Source of the DNA: JBEGHD01 sp049334165
GTDB taxonomy: Bacteria; Bacteroidota; Bacteroidia; Flavobacteriales_D; Sanyastnellaceae
Length of the DNA stretch: 64,000 bases
Direction: 5' to 3' (one strand)
Assembly: GCA_049334165.1 (NCBI GenBank)
Contig: JBEGHD010000012.1
Shown here: positions 48,426-57,412 of the stretch, in pieces
How the letters are laid out: each line of letters opens with the position of its first letter
Position numbering within the stretch: the stretch's first letter is position 1
Position numbers and translations under genes: made by a program
Notes under the pieces: generated by a model
The model's input: the letters and a program-made list of their open reading frames with translations, nothing else
What the model was told of the DNA's origin: nothing
Database searches by the model: none

Positions 48426-48587
48426 ATGCTTTTCAAGAAAATTCTGCACTACATCAATCCGGTGAACTGGTTTAGAAAATCGGAAACCGACAACGTGAAT
48501 CTGAAAATGATGCACGGGATTAATAAAATCTCGTTCTTCGTTTTTCTCATGTGCCTTGCAGTGATGCTCTACCGATGGCTCAGTTGA
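48426..48587 (+). CDS. DUF6728 family small membrane protein
   Basis: ATG at 48426 opens a 53-codon frame: a basic, aromatic N-terminus (LFKKILHYINPVNWFRKSE), the conserved-looking NLKMMHGINKIS, and one membrane helix (FFVFLMCLAVMLYRWLS) ending at TGA 48587. It matches my knowledge of DUF6728, a Bacteroidota-specific family of about 55-60 residues whose hallmark is the MHGINKI stretch before a single membrane span. The function is unknown. Its stop overlaps the 3' end of the convergent PorP/SprF gene by 8 bp. Confidence 0.75.
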   Translation: MLFKKILHYINPVNWFRKSETDNVNLKMMHGINKISFFVFLMCLAVMLYRWLS

Positions 48588-49587
48588 GCTTTTTCCTTGA
48601 AGGTTTAAGCGAGCCTTCGTAAATGAGGTTGATCTGCAATGCGTTTCCACCGGCATAATTTGTGATCTCTCCAAATCGGATTGCGTAGCACATTGCGATT
48701 TTGAAGGAGCGCTTGAATTCAAATCCGACAAAAGGAGTTACTTCGCTCGCCCATCTGAAATTGAACCCTCCGAGAATGGCTGAAGAGGTTTTGTAATTGG
48801 TGAATCTCGATTCGTCACCAATGCGTTTTTCGCCAACGGCTCCAATTTCGTAAAGTTTTGCTCCGCCCTGCATCATGAACCTTCCGTGCAAGGTGACATC
48901 GGCCCAGCCAAAATTATTTTGAACTTTTCCGTATGCTGTGTGACGCATTAGGAATCGGCCATTTCCCTCTTCCAAAAATGTTTGATCCTGCATGATATGA
49001 TGAGCTGCATAGCCCAAACTGTAGCTAAAGTCTCTGCTCGAAATGCGTTGCCAGTTTAATCCAAAAGCACCATCGAAAAAGCTCCTCATTTCGGCACTGA
49101 AATTTTCTTGTGTTGGCAATGTTGGGTCGTAGCCGATACCGTTCCATTGCGCATCCCATCGCAGGTCGCTGGTTTTCATGTTTCGTTGTGTCCACCCGAG
49201 TTGAAGTCCTGCTGAGAGGCTGTTTTTCCTGTTCAGTTTTAGGTGGTAGGCCGATGAGGCCAAACCTGTGAAGTAGCCCATTTGTGTGGTTCCCGCCTTG
49301 TCCTGAATCACAGCTCCTCCGAGCGACAAGTAGCCGTTGTCGTTCTTTTCTTTTCCCAGTGAAATTTCAACTGAACCACCAGAAGTAGTGAAAGTCTCCT
49401 CACCCGCAAGCCATTGGTTTTGGTAGACTGCCGAAGCGCGAATCGTTCCATCGAAATTTCCGGTTTCGGCTGGATTCACGAAAACTGGTGTAAACCAATA
49501 AGGAGAAATGGCACCGTCTTGTGCTCGCAAGCTAAAAGCCGCAAGAACAAGCACAATCAAAGCGATATGGTTTTTGAATGCTCTCAT
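48580..49587 (-). CDS. PorP/SprF family type IX secretion system membrane protein
   Basis: This 335-residue outer-membrane protein has a signal peptide (IALIVLVLAAFSLRAQ). The mature start DGAISPYWFTPVFVNPAETG is the standard PorP/SprF head, and an alternating beta-barrel pattern continues to the end (for example GFNFRWASEVTPFVGFEF). Family members form the outer-membrane anchor for large T9SS substrates with type B C-terminal domains. The gene overlaps the 3' end of exactly such a substrate by 4 nt, a common adhesin/partner pairing. Confidence 0.93.
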   Translation of the reverse strand: MRAFKNHIALIVLVLAAFSLRAQDGAISPYWFTPVFVNPAETGNFDGTIRASAVYQNQWLAGEETFTTSGGSVEISLGKEKNDNGYLSLGGAVIQDKAGTTQMGYFTGLASSAYHLKLNRKNSLSAGLQLGWTQRNMKTSDLRWDAQWNGIGYDPTLPTQENFSAEMRSFFDGAFGLNWQRISSRDFSYSLGYAAHHIMQDQTFLEEGNGRFLMRHTAYGKVQNNFGWADVTLHGRFMMQGGAKLYEIGAVGEKRIGDESRFTNYKTSSAILGGFNFRWASEVTPFVGFEFKRSFKIAMCYAIRFGEITNYAGGNALQINLIYEGSLKPSRKKLN

Positions 49588-52500
49588 CGAATCAAAGTGA
49601 CATTTCCATTTTGCTCTACGGTAGCTCCGTCTTCGAGTTTTGCTGTTAGGTGATAGATGTAAACGCCCTCAGGCATTTTTCCACCATGAGAATTACCATC
49701 CCAACCGTGATCAGGATTGTCTGAAGAGAAAACCATTTTTCCCCAACGATCGAACACCTGAAAAGTCATTGTTGTGATTGCCGGCCCGCGAACGTAAAGC
49801 ATGTCGTTGGCGCCATCATCGTTTGGTGAGAAGATGTCCGGGACAAAAATTGGAGTTGGGTTGGCTACGCAAATCATCATTTCTGTGCTGTCTACACAAC
49901 CTCCTATATTTTGAGTGAAGAGCTTAATCGTGTAATTACCGGGCGTGTCATAACTTGGAGAAGGGTTTTCTCCAGGCTCGTACATTTCACTTTGGCCATT
50001 GTCAAAGTCCCATATTCCTGCCACAGCATTCTGACTGAGGTCGATGACATTGAGCGGGGACGCCTGGTCGAATGGTATGCAATCTTCGTTCGGGTTTATT
50101 GAAAAATTCGTGCTGAGTGGAGGGTAGGCGGGGATATAAATCAGTGAGTCTTTACTACAACCCTGACTGTTGTTGGTCACGGTAAGCAAATGGCTACTTC
50201 CGGCATCTGCCGAAATGGCGTTGGCCACAATCGGATCGTTTTCGCCCCAGGTTGGAGTGTAGCTAGAAAGATTTACAAACTGAAGTACGGCCGAGCCAGT
50301 GCTGTCACCAAAACAAAGCGTGTCACTCACCGAAACTTGAAACTCAATTGGCGGCAATACTTCTACAGAAATTGAATCTACAGTAGGCTGTGAGCAGCCG
50401 TCCGAAACTGTAACCACGTATTGAGTATCGCCATCGGGAGAGTCTGTGTTTTCCTGAACGCCCAGCAATCCGTTGTTCCAGGAGAAGCTGAGAGATTCGT
50501 CAGAAGTTCCTCCGTTTGTGGAAGCCGTAAGCGTTACACTTGCACCGTTGCAAATTAATGTGTCGGAAGCCAGCAGTTCTGTTTCGAGTTCTGGCAAGAC
50601 TGTGAAGGTCACACTATCGGAACTCATACAAACACTTTCGGAGTGGTTGAGTGTGATGGTATGCTCTCCACTTCCGAGACTGGCCGGATTGAAGATCGTG
50701 TCAGAAACTGCTCCTCCAAGTCCGTCAGGACCGGGAAAGGCGGTAAACGTAAACTCCGTGTTTACCAGACAATAGGTGCTGTCGACTCCCGAAATTTCCG
50801 CTTGCTGAAAAGTGGTGAGCTGCACTAAAACCGAGTCGTTGCAACCCGCGGGAGCATTCCAGTAAATGTAATGATCGCCAGAAGCACCCATGGCCGGGTC
50901 GTAGATTCCTTCTTGAGCAGAGCTGATTCCGGAGCCTGTCCAAATGCCACCTTCCTCCATCGATTCCAAAATCTCAAAAGGCTCTTGATCGGAGCAAAGA
51001 ACGATTGTGTCGAGTGGGATTTCTGAAGGGCTGACCACTGCTACCATGCTGTCAACACAGCCGTTTTGTTCGTAAAGCAAAGTGTGACTTCCAATTCCCG
51101 CCTCTGATGGGATGAACTCGTGGTATTCCTCTTCAGCGTTGTAGCTGGTCGGCCCGAACCAATTACCGCCCCAGGGCTGTCTACCGATGGTCTCCGGAAT
51201 CAGCGGCAGCGTTTCATCATCCACACAGAAATAAAGGGTTTCCGGTTGAATCACGGTTTCGATGTTCCAGACAAAAACAGTGTCGGTGCAGCCATTTTCT
51301 GCCGTGTAAATGTTTTCGGTCCACACGTTGTTGCCCAAAAGCGAAGGGTCGTAAACGCCTTCAAGAGTATCCGTGAGTGCGGGTCCATTCCAGTAGCCGG
51401 CAGGTGAAGGATTTTCGTAAAGCTCGAAAGGCTGGTTTTCGGGGCACGCAGAAATGTAGGCCGGCCCAGTGTCGATCGGCTTCACGAACAAATCCACAAT
51501 CTGGTCGCAGCCATTTGTAACGTAGGTAAAAGTGACATCACCATCTGGCATTTCGGACGGATCGTAGGCACCCGCGAGCGAGTCGACAATTCCGGGGCCG
51601 TACCAGGTTCCACCTAGTGGCGAAAAGTCGAGTGTATCGATAAAATTCGATTGGCAAAGCGTGTCGAGATCGAAGGTGCCAGTGATGTTAGCCACATTTA
51701 TGAAAGTACTGTCCTGGCATCCATTCAGCGCATCGTAGCTCACCATGAAGGTACCGGTGTCGGCTGGGTTGAAAAGCGAATCGGAAACGATGTAAGCTCC
51801 GCTCCAGTCTCCTCCTGGTGGCGATGCCGACAATGCAAAAGGGTCCGTTTCGGGACAAGCCGCCTGAATCGGTCCGGCATCAGCTTCGATAATGTTTATT
51901 TCTAATGTGTCCAGACAAAAGTCTGAAGCCGAGTAGATAATCTGGTTCAAGCCAATGTTGGCACTGTCGGGTTCGAAGAATCCTTCGACCTCTTCAGACA
52001 TTCCAGGGCCCGACCACACGCCACCTTCGGGATACGCAGTCAGCTCAAAGCCCGGCAGGGATTGACAAATTGATTGATCGGCAAAGTCGATGTCGGCATC
52101 GGTGACCTCGAGTGTGTACTCAAAAGTTTCAACAATTCCCGTTTCCACTTCGGTTACTTCTACAGAGTAGGTGGTTGTAGTTTCGGGACAAACTTCGTGA
52201 GGGCCGTCATTTGAAGCGAGTCCGTTGCTCCAGTCGTACTGATAGGTCAGACAGTTCGGGTGCTCGAGAGTAATGTCCGTGCAGGTGCCTGCGCAGATCG
52301 TGTCTTCTTCCGAAACGATGTTGGCGTTAATGCCGCAGTTGTCGAACAGAAAAGTAGTAGACACGGTAAACGTCCAAAGGCTGTCGCACTCATCAGGAAC
52401 TTGCACGGTGGCTTCGAGCGTGTATTCGCAGTTGTAGTTAAACGATTCACCGAGCAGTAGAAAAACTTCTTCCGAAAAACCATCTGTACACGCAATTGGA

Positions 52501-53066
52501 ATGGCGTTGTTAACCGGCACGTCACCGTCTCCGGTCAGTTGGAACTCAGTTTCTGAAATCGGCTGGCAGGCTACCGGCATCGAAAAGTCTACCGTAAAAT
52601 TGTTTGACCCACAACCGGGTAGGTCTACGAGTTCTATTTCCGGTGGAGTAGGAGCTGGCGCCTGAGAGTTCCAGTGGATTTCAAACCCACAGAAAACCGC
52701 GCTGTTGTCGGAGGTGAAGTGGACAGTGACAGTTCCCGAGCTGGCCGTGAAGCTTCCTGGGAGATCGGTTCCGGTGAAAGGTCCGCCTATAATTGGTGAT
52801 GCTGTGTTTGGTCCGTTGTGAATGGTGACGAAGTCAAATCCATTGTCGAGACAAAAGTCTCCCACAAAAGTCAATGTGAGTGGATTGCCTGTGGAGATGG
52901 TGAATTCGAAATCTTCGTTGTTGCCGTAATTGCTGTCGCCACCAGAATCGTAGAGGATTCCATCACAATCAGTCACAGTGGTGGTGCTCATCTCGTATTC
53001 CGGCAGCTGGCACAGGCCCGCAGCAGCGAATAACGAAAAAGTGATTATGAGGAGAAAGCGCGGCAT
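49584..53066 (-). CDS. large T9SS type B (gliding-motility C-terminal) surface adhesin
   Basis: This 1160-residue secreted protein starts at the second, ATG, codon (MPRFLLIITFSLFAAAGLCQ as signal). An N-terminal CUB-like domain (about 28-130) has DCDGILYDSGGDSNYGNN and FCLDNGFDFVTIHNG. About eight Ig/PKD-like repeats follow, each with a CxDT or CPE turn and GGxWxGPG motifs (GGVWSGPGM, GGDWSGAYI, GGTWYGPGI, GYWNGPAL, GGNWFGP, GGIWTGSGI). The gliding-motility C-terminal domain closes the protein: VPDIFSPNDDGANDML, FQVFDRWGKMVFSS, MPEGVYIYHLT. It is probably a surface filament or adhesin exported with the adjacent PorP/SprF protein. Confidence 0.93.
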   Translation of the reverse strand: MPRFLLIITFSLFAAAGLCQLPEYEMSTTTVTDCDGILYDSGGDSNYGNNEDFEFTISTGNPLTLTFVGDFCLDNGFDFVTIHNGPNTASPIIGGPFTGTDLPGSFTASSGTVTVHFTSDNSAVFCGFEIHWNSQAPAPTPPEIELVDLPGCGSNNFTVDFSMPVACQPISETEFQLTGDGDVPVNNAIPIACTDGFSEEVFLLLGESFNYNCEYTLEATVQVPDECDSLWTFTVSTTFLFDNCGINANIVSEEDTICAGTCTDITLEHPNCLTYQYDWSNGLASNDGPHEVCPETTTTYSVEVTEVETGIVETFEYTLEVTDADIDFADQSICQSLPGFELTAYPEGGVWSGPGMSEEVEGFFEPDSANIGLNQIIYSASDFCLDTLEINIIEADAGPIQAACPETDPFALSASPPGGDWSGAYIVSDSLFNPADTGTFMVSYDALNGCQDSTFINVANITGTFDLDTLCQSNFIDTLDFSPLGGTWYGPGIVDSLAGAYDPSEMPDGDVTFTYVTNGCDQIVDLFVKPIDTGPAYISACPENQPFELYENPSPAGYWNGPALTDTLEGVYDPSLLGNNVWTENIYTAENGCTDTVFVWNIETVIQPETLYFCVDDETLPLIPETIGRQPWGGNWFGPTSYNAEEEYHEFIPSEAGIGSHTLLYEQNGCVDSMVAVVSPSEIPLDTIVLCSDQEPFEILESMEEGGIWTGSGISSAQEGIYDPAMGASGDHYIYWNAPAGCNDSVLVQLTTFQQAEISGVDSTYCLVNTEFTFTAFPGPDGLGGAVSDTIFNPASLGSGEHTITLNHSESVCMSSDSVTFTVLPELETELLASDTLICNGASVTLTASTNGGTSDESLSFSWNNGLLGVQENTDSPDGDTQYVVTVSDGCSQPTVDSISVEVLPPIEFQVSVSDTLCFGDSTGSAVLQFVNLSSYTPTWGENDPIVANAISADAGSSHLLTVTNNSQGCSKDSLIYIPAYPPLSTNFSINPNEDCIPFDQASPLNVIDLSQNAVAGIWDFDNGQSEMYEPGENPSPSYDTPGNYTIKLFTQNIGGCVDSTEMMICVANPTPIFVPDIFSPNDDGANDMLYVRGPAITTMTFQVFDRWGKMVFSSDNPDHGWDGNSHGGKMPEGVYIYHLTAKLEDGATVEQNGNVTLIR

Positions 53067-53083
53067 CAATTCAAATCAAAAAA

Positions 53084-53533
53084 TTAGAGACTATCGGTAA
53101 TTAGTACTTCAGGTGTCATAATTGTGTTGCTCAGGTTTCCGGCCCGATCCTCGAGCTGAATGTTAAAGCTGGTAGTTTCCTGACTCCCGTTTCCAAGCAA
53201 AAAAAGTGGATTTAAAACAACTGTGAAAGTTCCTTCGACATTTAGTGCCTGAAGTTCGGGTGTGACAGGAGGAATATGATAAAAATCGGCTTCAGATAAT
53301 CTGGCGTCTTTCACGCGCAAGGTTTTTACATCCGGGTCGGGCTCACCAATGTCGCCATCGGCATCCTTGTATGAAAAAGTGACTTCGACCTGATTTTCAA
53401 ATTCCACAACCTGACTGGCACTCATTGAGACGTAAGTGATTTCTGGCGATGGATCAACCGTTTCTTCTTTTTTGCAACCTAAGGCAAAAAGAACTGAAAA
53501 AGCTATGATTAGTGCAATTCTCGGCATTGTCAT
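53084..53533 (-). CDS. lipoprotein with immunoglobulin-like region
   Basis: This is a 149-residue lipoprotein (lipobox FALGC, Cys20). The mature part is strand-rich with VEVTFSYKDADGDIGEPDPD (about 48-67), a motif found in many small Bacteroidota lipoproteins with Ig-like folds, and FNIQLEDRAGNLSNTI near the end. The function is unknown. The start is ATG at 53533, overlapping the stop of the cytochrome-like gene (TGATG). It precedes the large adhesin gene by 17 bp, so the run is one operon. Confidence 0.72.
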   Translation of the reverse strand: MTMPRIALIIAFSVLFALGCKKEETVDPSPEITYVSMSASQVVEFENQVEVTFSYKDADGDIGEPDPDVKTLRVKDARLSEADFYHIPPVTPELQALNVEGTFTVVLNPLFLLGNGSQETTSFNIQLEDRAGNLSNTIMTPEVLITDSL

Positions 53534-54498
53534 CAAATAATTTTTAAAATGAAAATGGAAACGATTTGCTGGCTCGATCCTTCACTGGGGATTTCCTGAG
53601 GGAAAGCCTGTTCTCCATCACTCACGTAGCACTTCACAAACAATACGTCTCCCGTCTGGTAACTGCTCAGGTCGACTGTCGCCTTGTGTTGAAAGTTGGC
53701 AGAGTTGTCGAAAAAGTCGAGTGCCTGCAAACTACCCGCTGTGGAGCACTCGGCCAGATCCTCTTCATCAAATTCTTCCAGAGAAGTGGCGATCTCCACC
53801 TGAGCGGAAATGTCTTGCTGCGGTGTGCTGTCGTCAGTGGCCAAAATCCAGATGTCGACAGTAGCGGGATCTACCAAAATCGGAGTAATGCCAACTTCAG
53901 ATTCGTCTCTCTGATAAGGATCAGTGGTGTTTCCTGCCGGGAAAACTGCCAGGCCTTCTACCGTTGCCGGAAAATTGTTGGAAGCTGACGGAGCGGGATT
54001 TCCAAACATGTCTGGAGCTCCGCTGGCAATCCAGTTTTCAATTAAATCGATGTAATCTTCTCGGTACTGCGGCCAGTCTGAGTCGGGATCCACTTCCGGT
54101 GGCATCATCCCCGTGGTGTTGGGAATGCTCTCTGTAAGTCGCAGGTGCAAAAATGAATTTTCCACACTTCCGGGAACCACGCGGTATTCGTAGCTGTTTT
54201 GTGCATCGTTGGCAATCACAGGATGATTCACCAGCGTGTTGTAGGAGCTCGCTACCGATCTGAATTCGGGTTCAAAAGTTCCATCGTGGCAACCGGCATT
54301 GGCGCAAGTCGGTCTGAAAATCTTCGCGTGCAAGTAGGCGAAGTTGTCTGAAGGAATGTCCTGTGGACTCGGATTGTCGTTGGCCACAGTGTAGTCGATT
54401 TCCTCGTAAGGATTGTCGACCTTGTCTCTTCGGCAGCCCAAAACGAGCAAGGCGAAAGCAACTACGGCAATGGCGATATTTTTTTGCTTCAAGATCAT
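53533..54498 (-). CDS. cytochrome c-like lipoprotein (CX4CH)
   Basis: This is a 321-residue lipoprotein (lipobox LLVLGC, Cys22). Residues 56-160 look like a cytochrome c domain of the planctomycete type: HAKIFRPTCANAGCHDG, with Cys65, Cys70 and His71 (CX4CH instead of the usual CX2CH), a possible axial methionine in GMMPPEVDP (131-132), and a closing helix YIDLIENWIASGAPD. The rest is strand-rich. Haem attachment through a CX4CH site is plausible but unproven. It overlaps the DUF1501 gene by 4 nt (ATGA), so the two are probably translated together. Confidence 0.72.
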   Translation of the reverse strand: MILKQKNIAIAVVAFALLVLGCRRDKVDNPYEEIDYTVANDNPSPQDIPSDNFAYLHAKIFRPTCANAGCHDGTFEPEFRSVASSYNTLVNHPVIANDAQNSYEYRVVPGSVENSFLHLRLTESIPNTTGMMPPEVDPDSDWPQYREDYIDLIENWIASGAPDMFGNPAPSASNNFPATVEGLAVFPAGNTTDPYQRDESEVGITPILVDPATVDIWILATDDSTPQQDISAQVEIATSLEEFDEEDLAECSTAGSLQALDFFDNSANFQHKATVDLSSYQTGDVLFVKCYVSDGEQAFPQEIPSEGSSQQIVSIFILKII

Positions 54499-55829
54499 AT
54501 TCTGTCAAAAAGAGATTGAGTTCCCGGAGCGAGCATTCCAGCACTTTGCACTTCTGGCTTCACTCCCAAAATGTCTGCAATCGTCAGCATGCTATCGGAG
54601 GTGATTCCAACGGGATTGTTTTCACTGCCAATGCTCAGGTTTGACGGAACGTTTGGCCCGACCATCATGTTGAAAACGCGTAGTGCGTTTTGGTCGGAGT
54701 GGTCGTAAGCCAGCCAGTTGTTTTCGTCTAAAACCGCATTCGGGTTTTGATTTCTTCCACATTCCGGAGTGGCGAGCATCGTAGTGCTTCCGGCCATCTC
54801 GGGGATTTCATTTTGGATGTAGTTCCAGATGTGACCCACTGCGTGATCGGCCCTGTGAAGGTTTTGGAGGTAACCCGTAAAGTTCGAGTGGCAGGTGTCC
54901 ACGCTGTTGAGGTTGACAACTGTCAATGCGGGTTTAAACCATTTCATCACTTCGCAGGCGTAGCCCACGGCCTGAAGGTCGTTGTTATCCGAAACCGGTG
55001 CGTGATCGACTGAGTTGTTTTGCGTTTTGTCGAACATGTGCTCCAGAAACTGCTTGATGTTTTGCTTCTCAGCGGCTGTGTTTCCGATGGTTTCGAGATT
55101 GCTGCCGTACTGCTCAAAAGTGTTGTCGAGGAAATATTTGAGTTGATACATCGGGTCGAGCTCATTTTCCGGATGGTACACTTTTGCATCGCTCAAAAAC
55201 TCTTGCCCTTTTGGTCCGAAGGTGATGGTAGGAGCGAGGAAGTTGGCTCCGTATTGTGCTCCGTAATCCTGATGAACACTGTAGTTCAGAAGTGCGGTGG
55301 AGTTCACGAGGTTGTTACCCACAAACCACATGTCGGTTGCCGAGTATCCACCGTGCCTTCTGAGGTATTCGAAAATAGTCGGGTTCACCGGCTTTTGCTT
55401 GAGTCCCTGAGTGGTAACTGTACTTCCCTGCAAAAGGCTGTTGAGACCACCGTAGTGTCCTGCCGAAAGCGCCTGTACTTCTCTGAAAACCGTTCCCTGC
55501 TGATCGAGCGGAGTAGATAAAATCGAAGGGATTGGGTTCATTCCTCCGTTGCCTGTTCCGTAGACAATCTTTTGCTCGGGAGCGGCTCCGGTAAGCATGT
55601 TGGTCATGATATTACCCGGGTACGGGTCGCCCTCCTGGCTGTCGTCCAGGTAGCGCTGCAAGATCGATTCCTGCTGACGCACTCCACCGGCAAACATCAC
55701 CAAAACCACGTGGTTGTTCATGCGGTTTCCGGTAGAGGCAAAAAGCCTTCCGCTTGGCAAAATGTAGGGAGCGACAATCGAGGCCGCTGCTGCCGTTCCG
55801 GTTTTTTTCAAAAACTCTCTTCTTTTCAT
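54495..55829 (-). CDS. Tat-exported DUF1501 protein
   Basis: This 444-residue protein has a clear twin-arginine signal (KRREFLKKTGTAAAASIVAPYIL). The mature domain matches DUF1501, an alkaline-phosphatase/sulfatase-like fold: NHVVLVMFAGGVRQQESI at about 40, RHGGYSATDMWFVGN near 160, VVNLNSVDTCHSNFTGYLQN near 295 with a probable metal-binding Asp, and LATPECGRNQNPNA near 345. DUF1501 proteins usually pair with DUF1549/DUF1553 lipoproteins and cytochrome-like domains in Planctomycetes. This operon shows a reduced version of that set. Confidence 0.85.
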   Translation of the reverse strand: MKRREFLKKTGTAAAASIVAPYILPSGRLFASTGNRMNNHVVLVMFAGGVRQQESILQRYLDDSQEGDPYPGNIMTNMLTGAAPEQKIVYGTGNGGMNPIPSILSTPLDQQGTVFREVQALSAGHYGGLNSLLQGSTVTTQGLKQKPVNPTIFEYLRRHGGYSATDMWFVGNNLVNSTALLNYSVHQDYGAQYGANFLAPTITFGPKGQEFLSDAKVYHPENELDPMYQLKYFLDNTFEQYGSNLETIGNTAAEKQNIKQFLEHMFDKTQNNSVDHAPVSDNNDLQAVGYACEVMKWFKPALTVVNLNSVDTCHSNFTGYLQNLHRADHAVGHIWNYIQNEIPEMAGSTTMLATPECGRNQNPNAVLDENNWLAYDHSDQNALRVFNMMVGPNVPSNLSIGSENNPVGITSDSMLTIADILGVKPEVQSAGMLAPGTQSLFDRI

Positions 55830-55842
55830 CTCTTGCCGGTTT

Positions 55843-56346
55843 TTAGTAGTACATGTATTCGTCAGATAGGGCGAAGGAGAAGTAAACCATCTCCGGGGTC
55901 ATGTATGGGTTGGAGCTGATAAAATTTCTCAGGTATTCTTTTTCGGCTGCGGTTGGGTAGTGTACGTAAAACTTCACATAAGTGTCTTCGATAAACTGAT
56001 CGAGGTCAGCGTTCATGTCGTCTTCAGATGGAAGGATCACTCCCGGCTTGTTCATGAAGTTGGAAATGATCACTTCGCGGGCGAGCTCCTTGTCGCCAAT
56101 CGACTGGATGCATTCGCCAATGTCGAACAGGTCGTTGGCAGAGAGGGCCGTTTGAAACAGGTTGGTGTACAAAATCGCAACGTACTGTTCGTTGGTTTTG
56201 CGCTTGGTTTTGTCACTTCCCGAAGCGTACAACTCAACATCATTGAGCACGAACTTCGGCTCGGGTTCCTTTCGGCAGGAAGCCAGGGTGAGCACCGCCA
56301 AAAGCGCTATGGCGACTGTATTAATTTTCAAATCCCGCATATTCAT
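55843..56346 (-). CDS. small lipoprotein with DUF1553-tail-like end
   Basis: This is a 167-residue lipoprotein (lipobox LTLASC, Cys24). The mature part is helical, and its last 45 residues (DTYVKFYVHYPTAAEKEYLR, then MTPEMVYFSFALSDEYMYY) resemble the extreme C-terminus of DUF1553-type proteins, which end in a 'SxEYxYY'-like motif. The likeness is short and I treat it as suggestive. It overlaps the upstream 309-residue gene by up to 26 nt and precedes the DUF1501 gene by 13 bp. Confidence 0.65.
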   Translation of the reverse strand: MNMRDLKINTVAIALLAVLTLASCRKEPEPKFVLNDVELYASGSDKTKRKTNEQYVAILYTNLFQTALSANDLFDIGECIQSIGDKELAREVIISNFMNKPGVILPSEDDMNADLDQFIEDTYVKFYVHYPTAAEKEYLRNFISSNPYMTPEMVYFSFALSDEYMYY

Positions 56347-57250
56347 CTGTAATTAGAATTTGTCTTTGTATCGATTGCAAATTGCTGGTGGAACCAAAAG
56401 CCGGAGCGAGTTGACTCACCTCGGCTGTGGACGGTTCACGCGAAAGAAACGTCTGAAAAGCCCAGCGCACCATTCCTTCTTCGTATTCGTCAGACTCGGT
56501 CATGATGTCGATGTACTCGCTTTTATTTTGGGCCACCTGGCCAAAAACCTGTGCCGGCTGGTTAAGCTCGATTATTTGAAACGACTGTTCAAACTCCGCT
56601 TCTGTTGGGAAGCGATAAAAGAGGTCGTTGAAAGTGGCGTTTATAAAATTGAAAGCGCCCATGTTGATCTGGTCGTAGATCGAGTTGTAGAGCATGAATT
56701 CGTACATCCGTCTGATGTTGATCGTGCCTTCTCGCAGTCTGATTGGGCTGTCGAGAATGTCCTTTAGACGATTCGCCTGAACCATGTTTTGCTCGTAGCT
56801 GCCAATGTTGCCAGAAAGCGAATCGGCAATGGCGTTGCTGCGAAAAACGTTGTACTCCTGAGTGATCTCAGCGTCCGAAGCTCCTTCTATCAGTCTGGCT
56901 TTGGTGTCTTCGTAAAGTTTCGTGAAGTAAGCGTGGTTGTAGCTCGTGTCTCCCGGAACGGGCTCGGTGCTAAAGAAAAGCGTGTTGATGATTTCGATTC
57001 GGGCCTCGGTGCTGAGGTTGTTTTCTTCGAGGTGTTGAGTGTCTCGGTCCATTTCTTCGTCTGTCGGCTCGCGACCGATAATGTCGATAAAAAGCCTGTT
57101 GACGTAGTTGTTGACCTCAATAGTCGGGATTTCGCTGTAGGGCGGAATCGTGTTGTCCTCGTAAACGGGTTCTTCCTTTTTGCAGGAACCGAGGAAAACA
57201 AGCGCCAAAAACAAAAGTGGCACAAACCTTTTGGAGAGTAGGTGCTTCAT
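56321..57250 (-). CDS. DUF1549-like lipoprotein
   Basis: This is a 309-residue lipoprotein (lipobox VFLGSC, Cys23). The segment IEVNNYVNRLFIDIIGREPTDEEMD (key part NRLFIDIIGREPTDEE, about 45-62) matches the start of DUF1549, whose signature is 'VDRLFLDLLGRxPTxxE'. A second, similar motif occurs near the C-terminus (FLSREPSTAEVSQL), followed by ILITDEYAGF. DUF1549 and DUF1501 families co-occur in Planctomycetes. It is first in the seven-gene operon and has about 160 bp of upstream DNA carrying the terminator of the neighbouring cluster. Confidence 0.7.
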   Translation of the reverse strand: MKHLLSKRFVPLLFLALVFLGSCKKEEPVYEDNTIPPYSEIPTIEVNNYVNRLFIDIIGREPTDEEMDRDTQHLEENNLSTEARIEIINTLFFSTEPVPGDTSYNHAYFTKLYEDTKARLIEGASDAEITQEYNVFRSNAIADSLSGNIGSYEQNMVQANRLKDILDSPIRLREGTINIRRMYEFMLYNSIYDQINMGAFNFINATFNDLFYRFPTEAEFEQSFQIIELNQPAQVFGQVAQNKSEYIDIMTESDEYEEGMVRWAFQTFLSREPSTAEVSQLAPAFGSTSNLQSIQRQILITDEYAGFEN

Positions 57251-57354
57251 AAAGTGAATTTAACCAAACTGACTGTTATTCAAAAAAGTCCGAGGTAAAT
57301 ATATCGCAAACTGCTGGCGGATGTTGTAGGACAAAGGGAGAAAATGGGGTAAAC

Positions 57355-57389
57355 AAAAAACCCCGAAAGCTGATTGCCATCGGGGTTTG
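57355..57389 (-). terminator. intrinsic terminator of the LPP20/CsgG cluster
   Basis: On the minus strand AACCCCGATGGCAATC and GCTTTCGGGGTT fold into an AACCCCG/CGGGGTT stem followed by six T residues. Confidence 0.85.
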
Positions 57390-57412
57390 GAATTTTTTAG
57401 AGTAGAATCTTT

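Noticed and set aside
49584..53066. Repeat-containing adhesin as a frameshifted fusion of several genes
   Set aside because: The frame is continuous from a clear signal peptide to a complete type B sorting domain, and the repeats share one consensus, so it is a single large protein.
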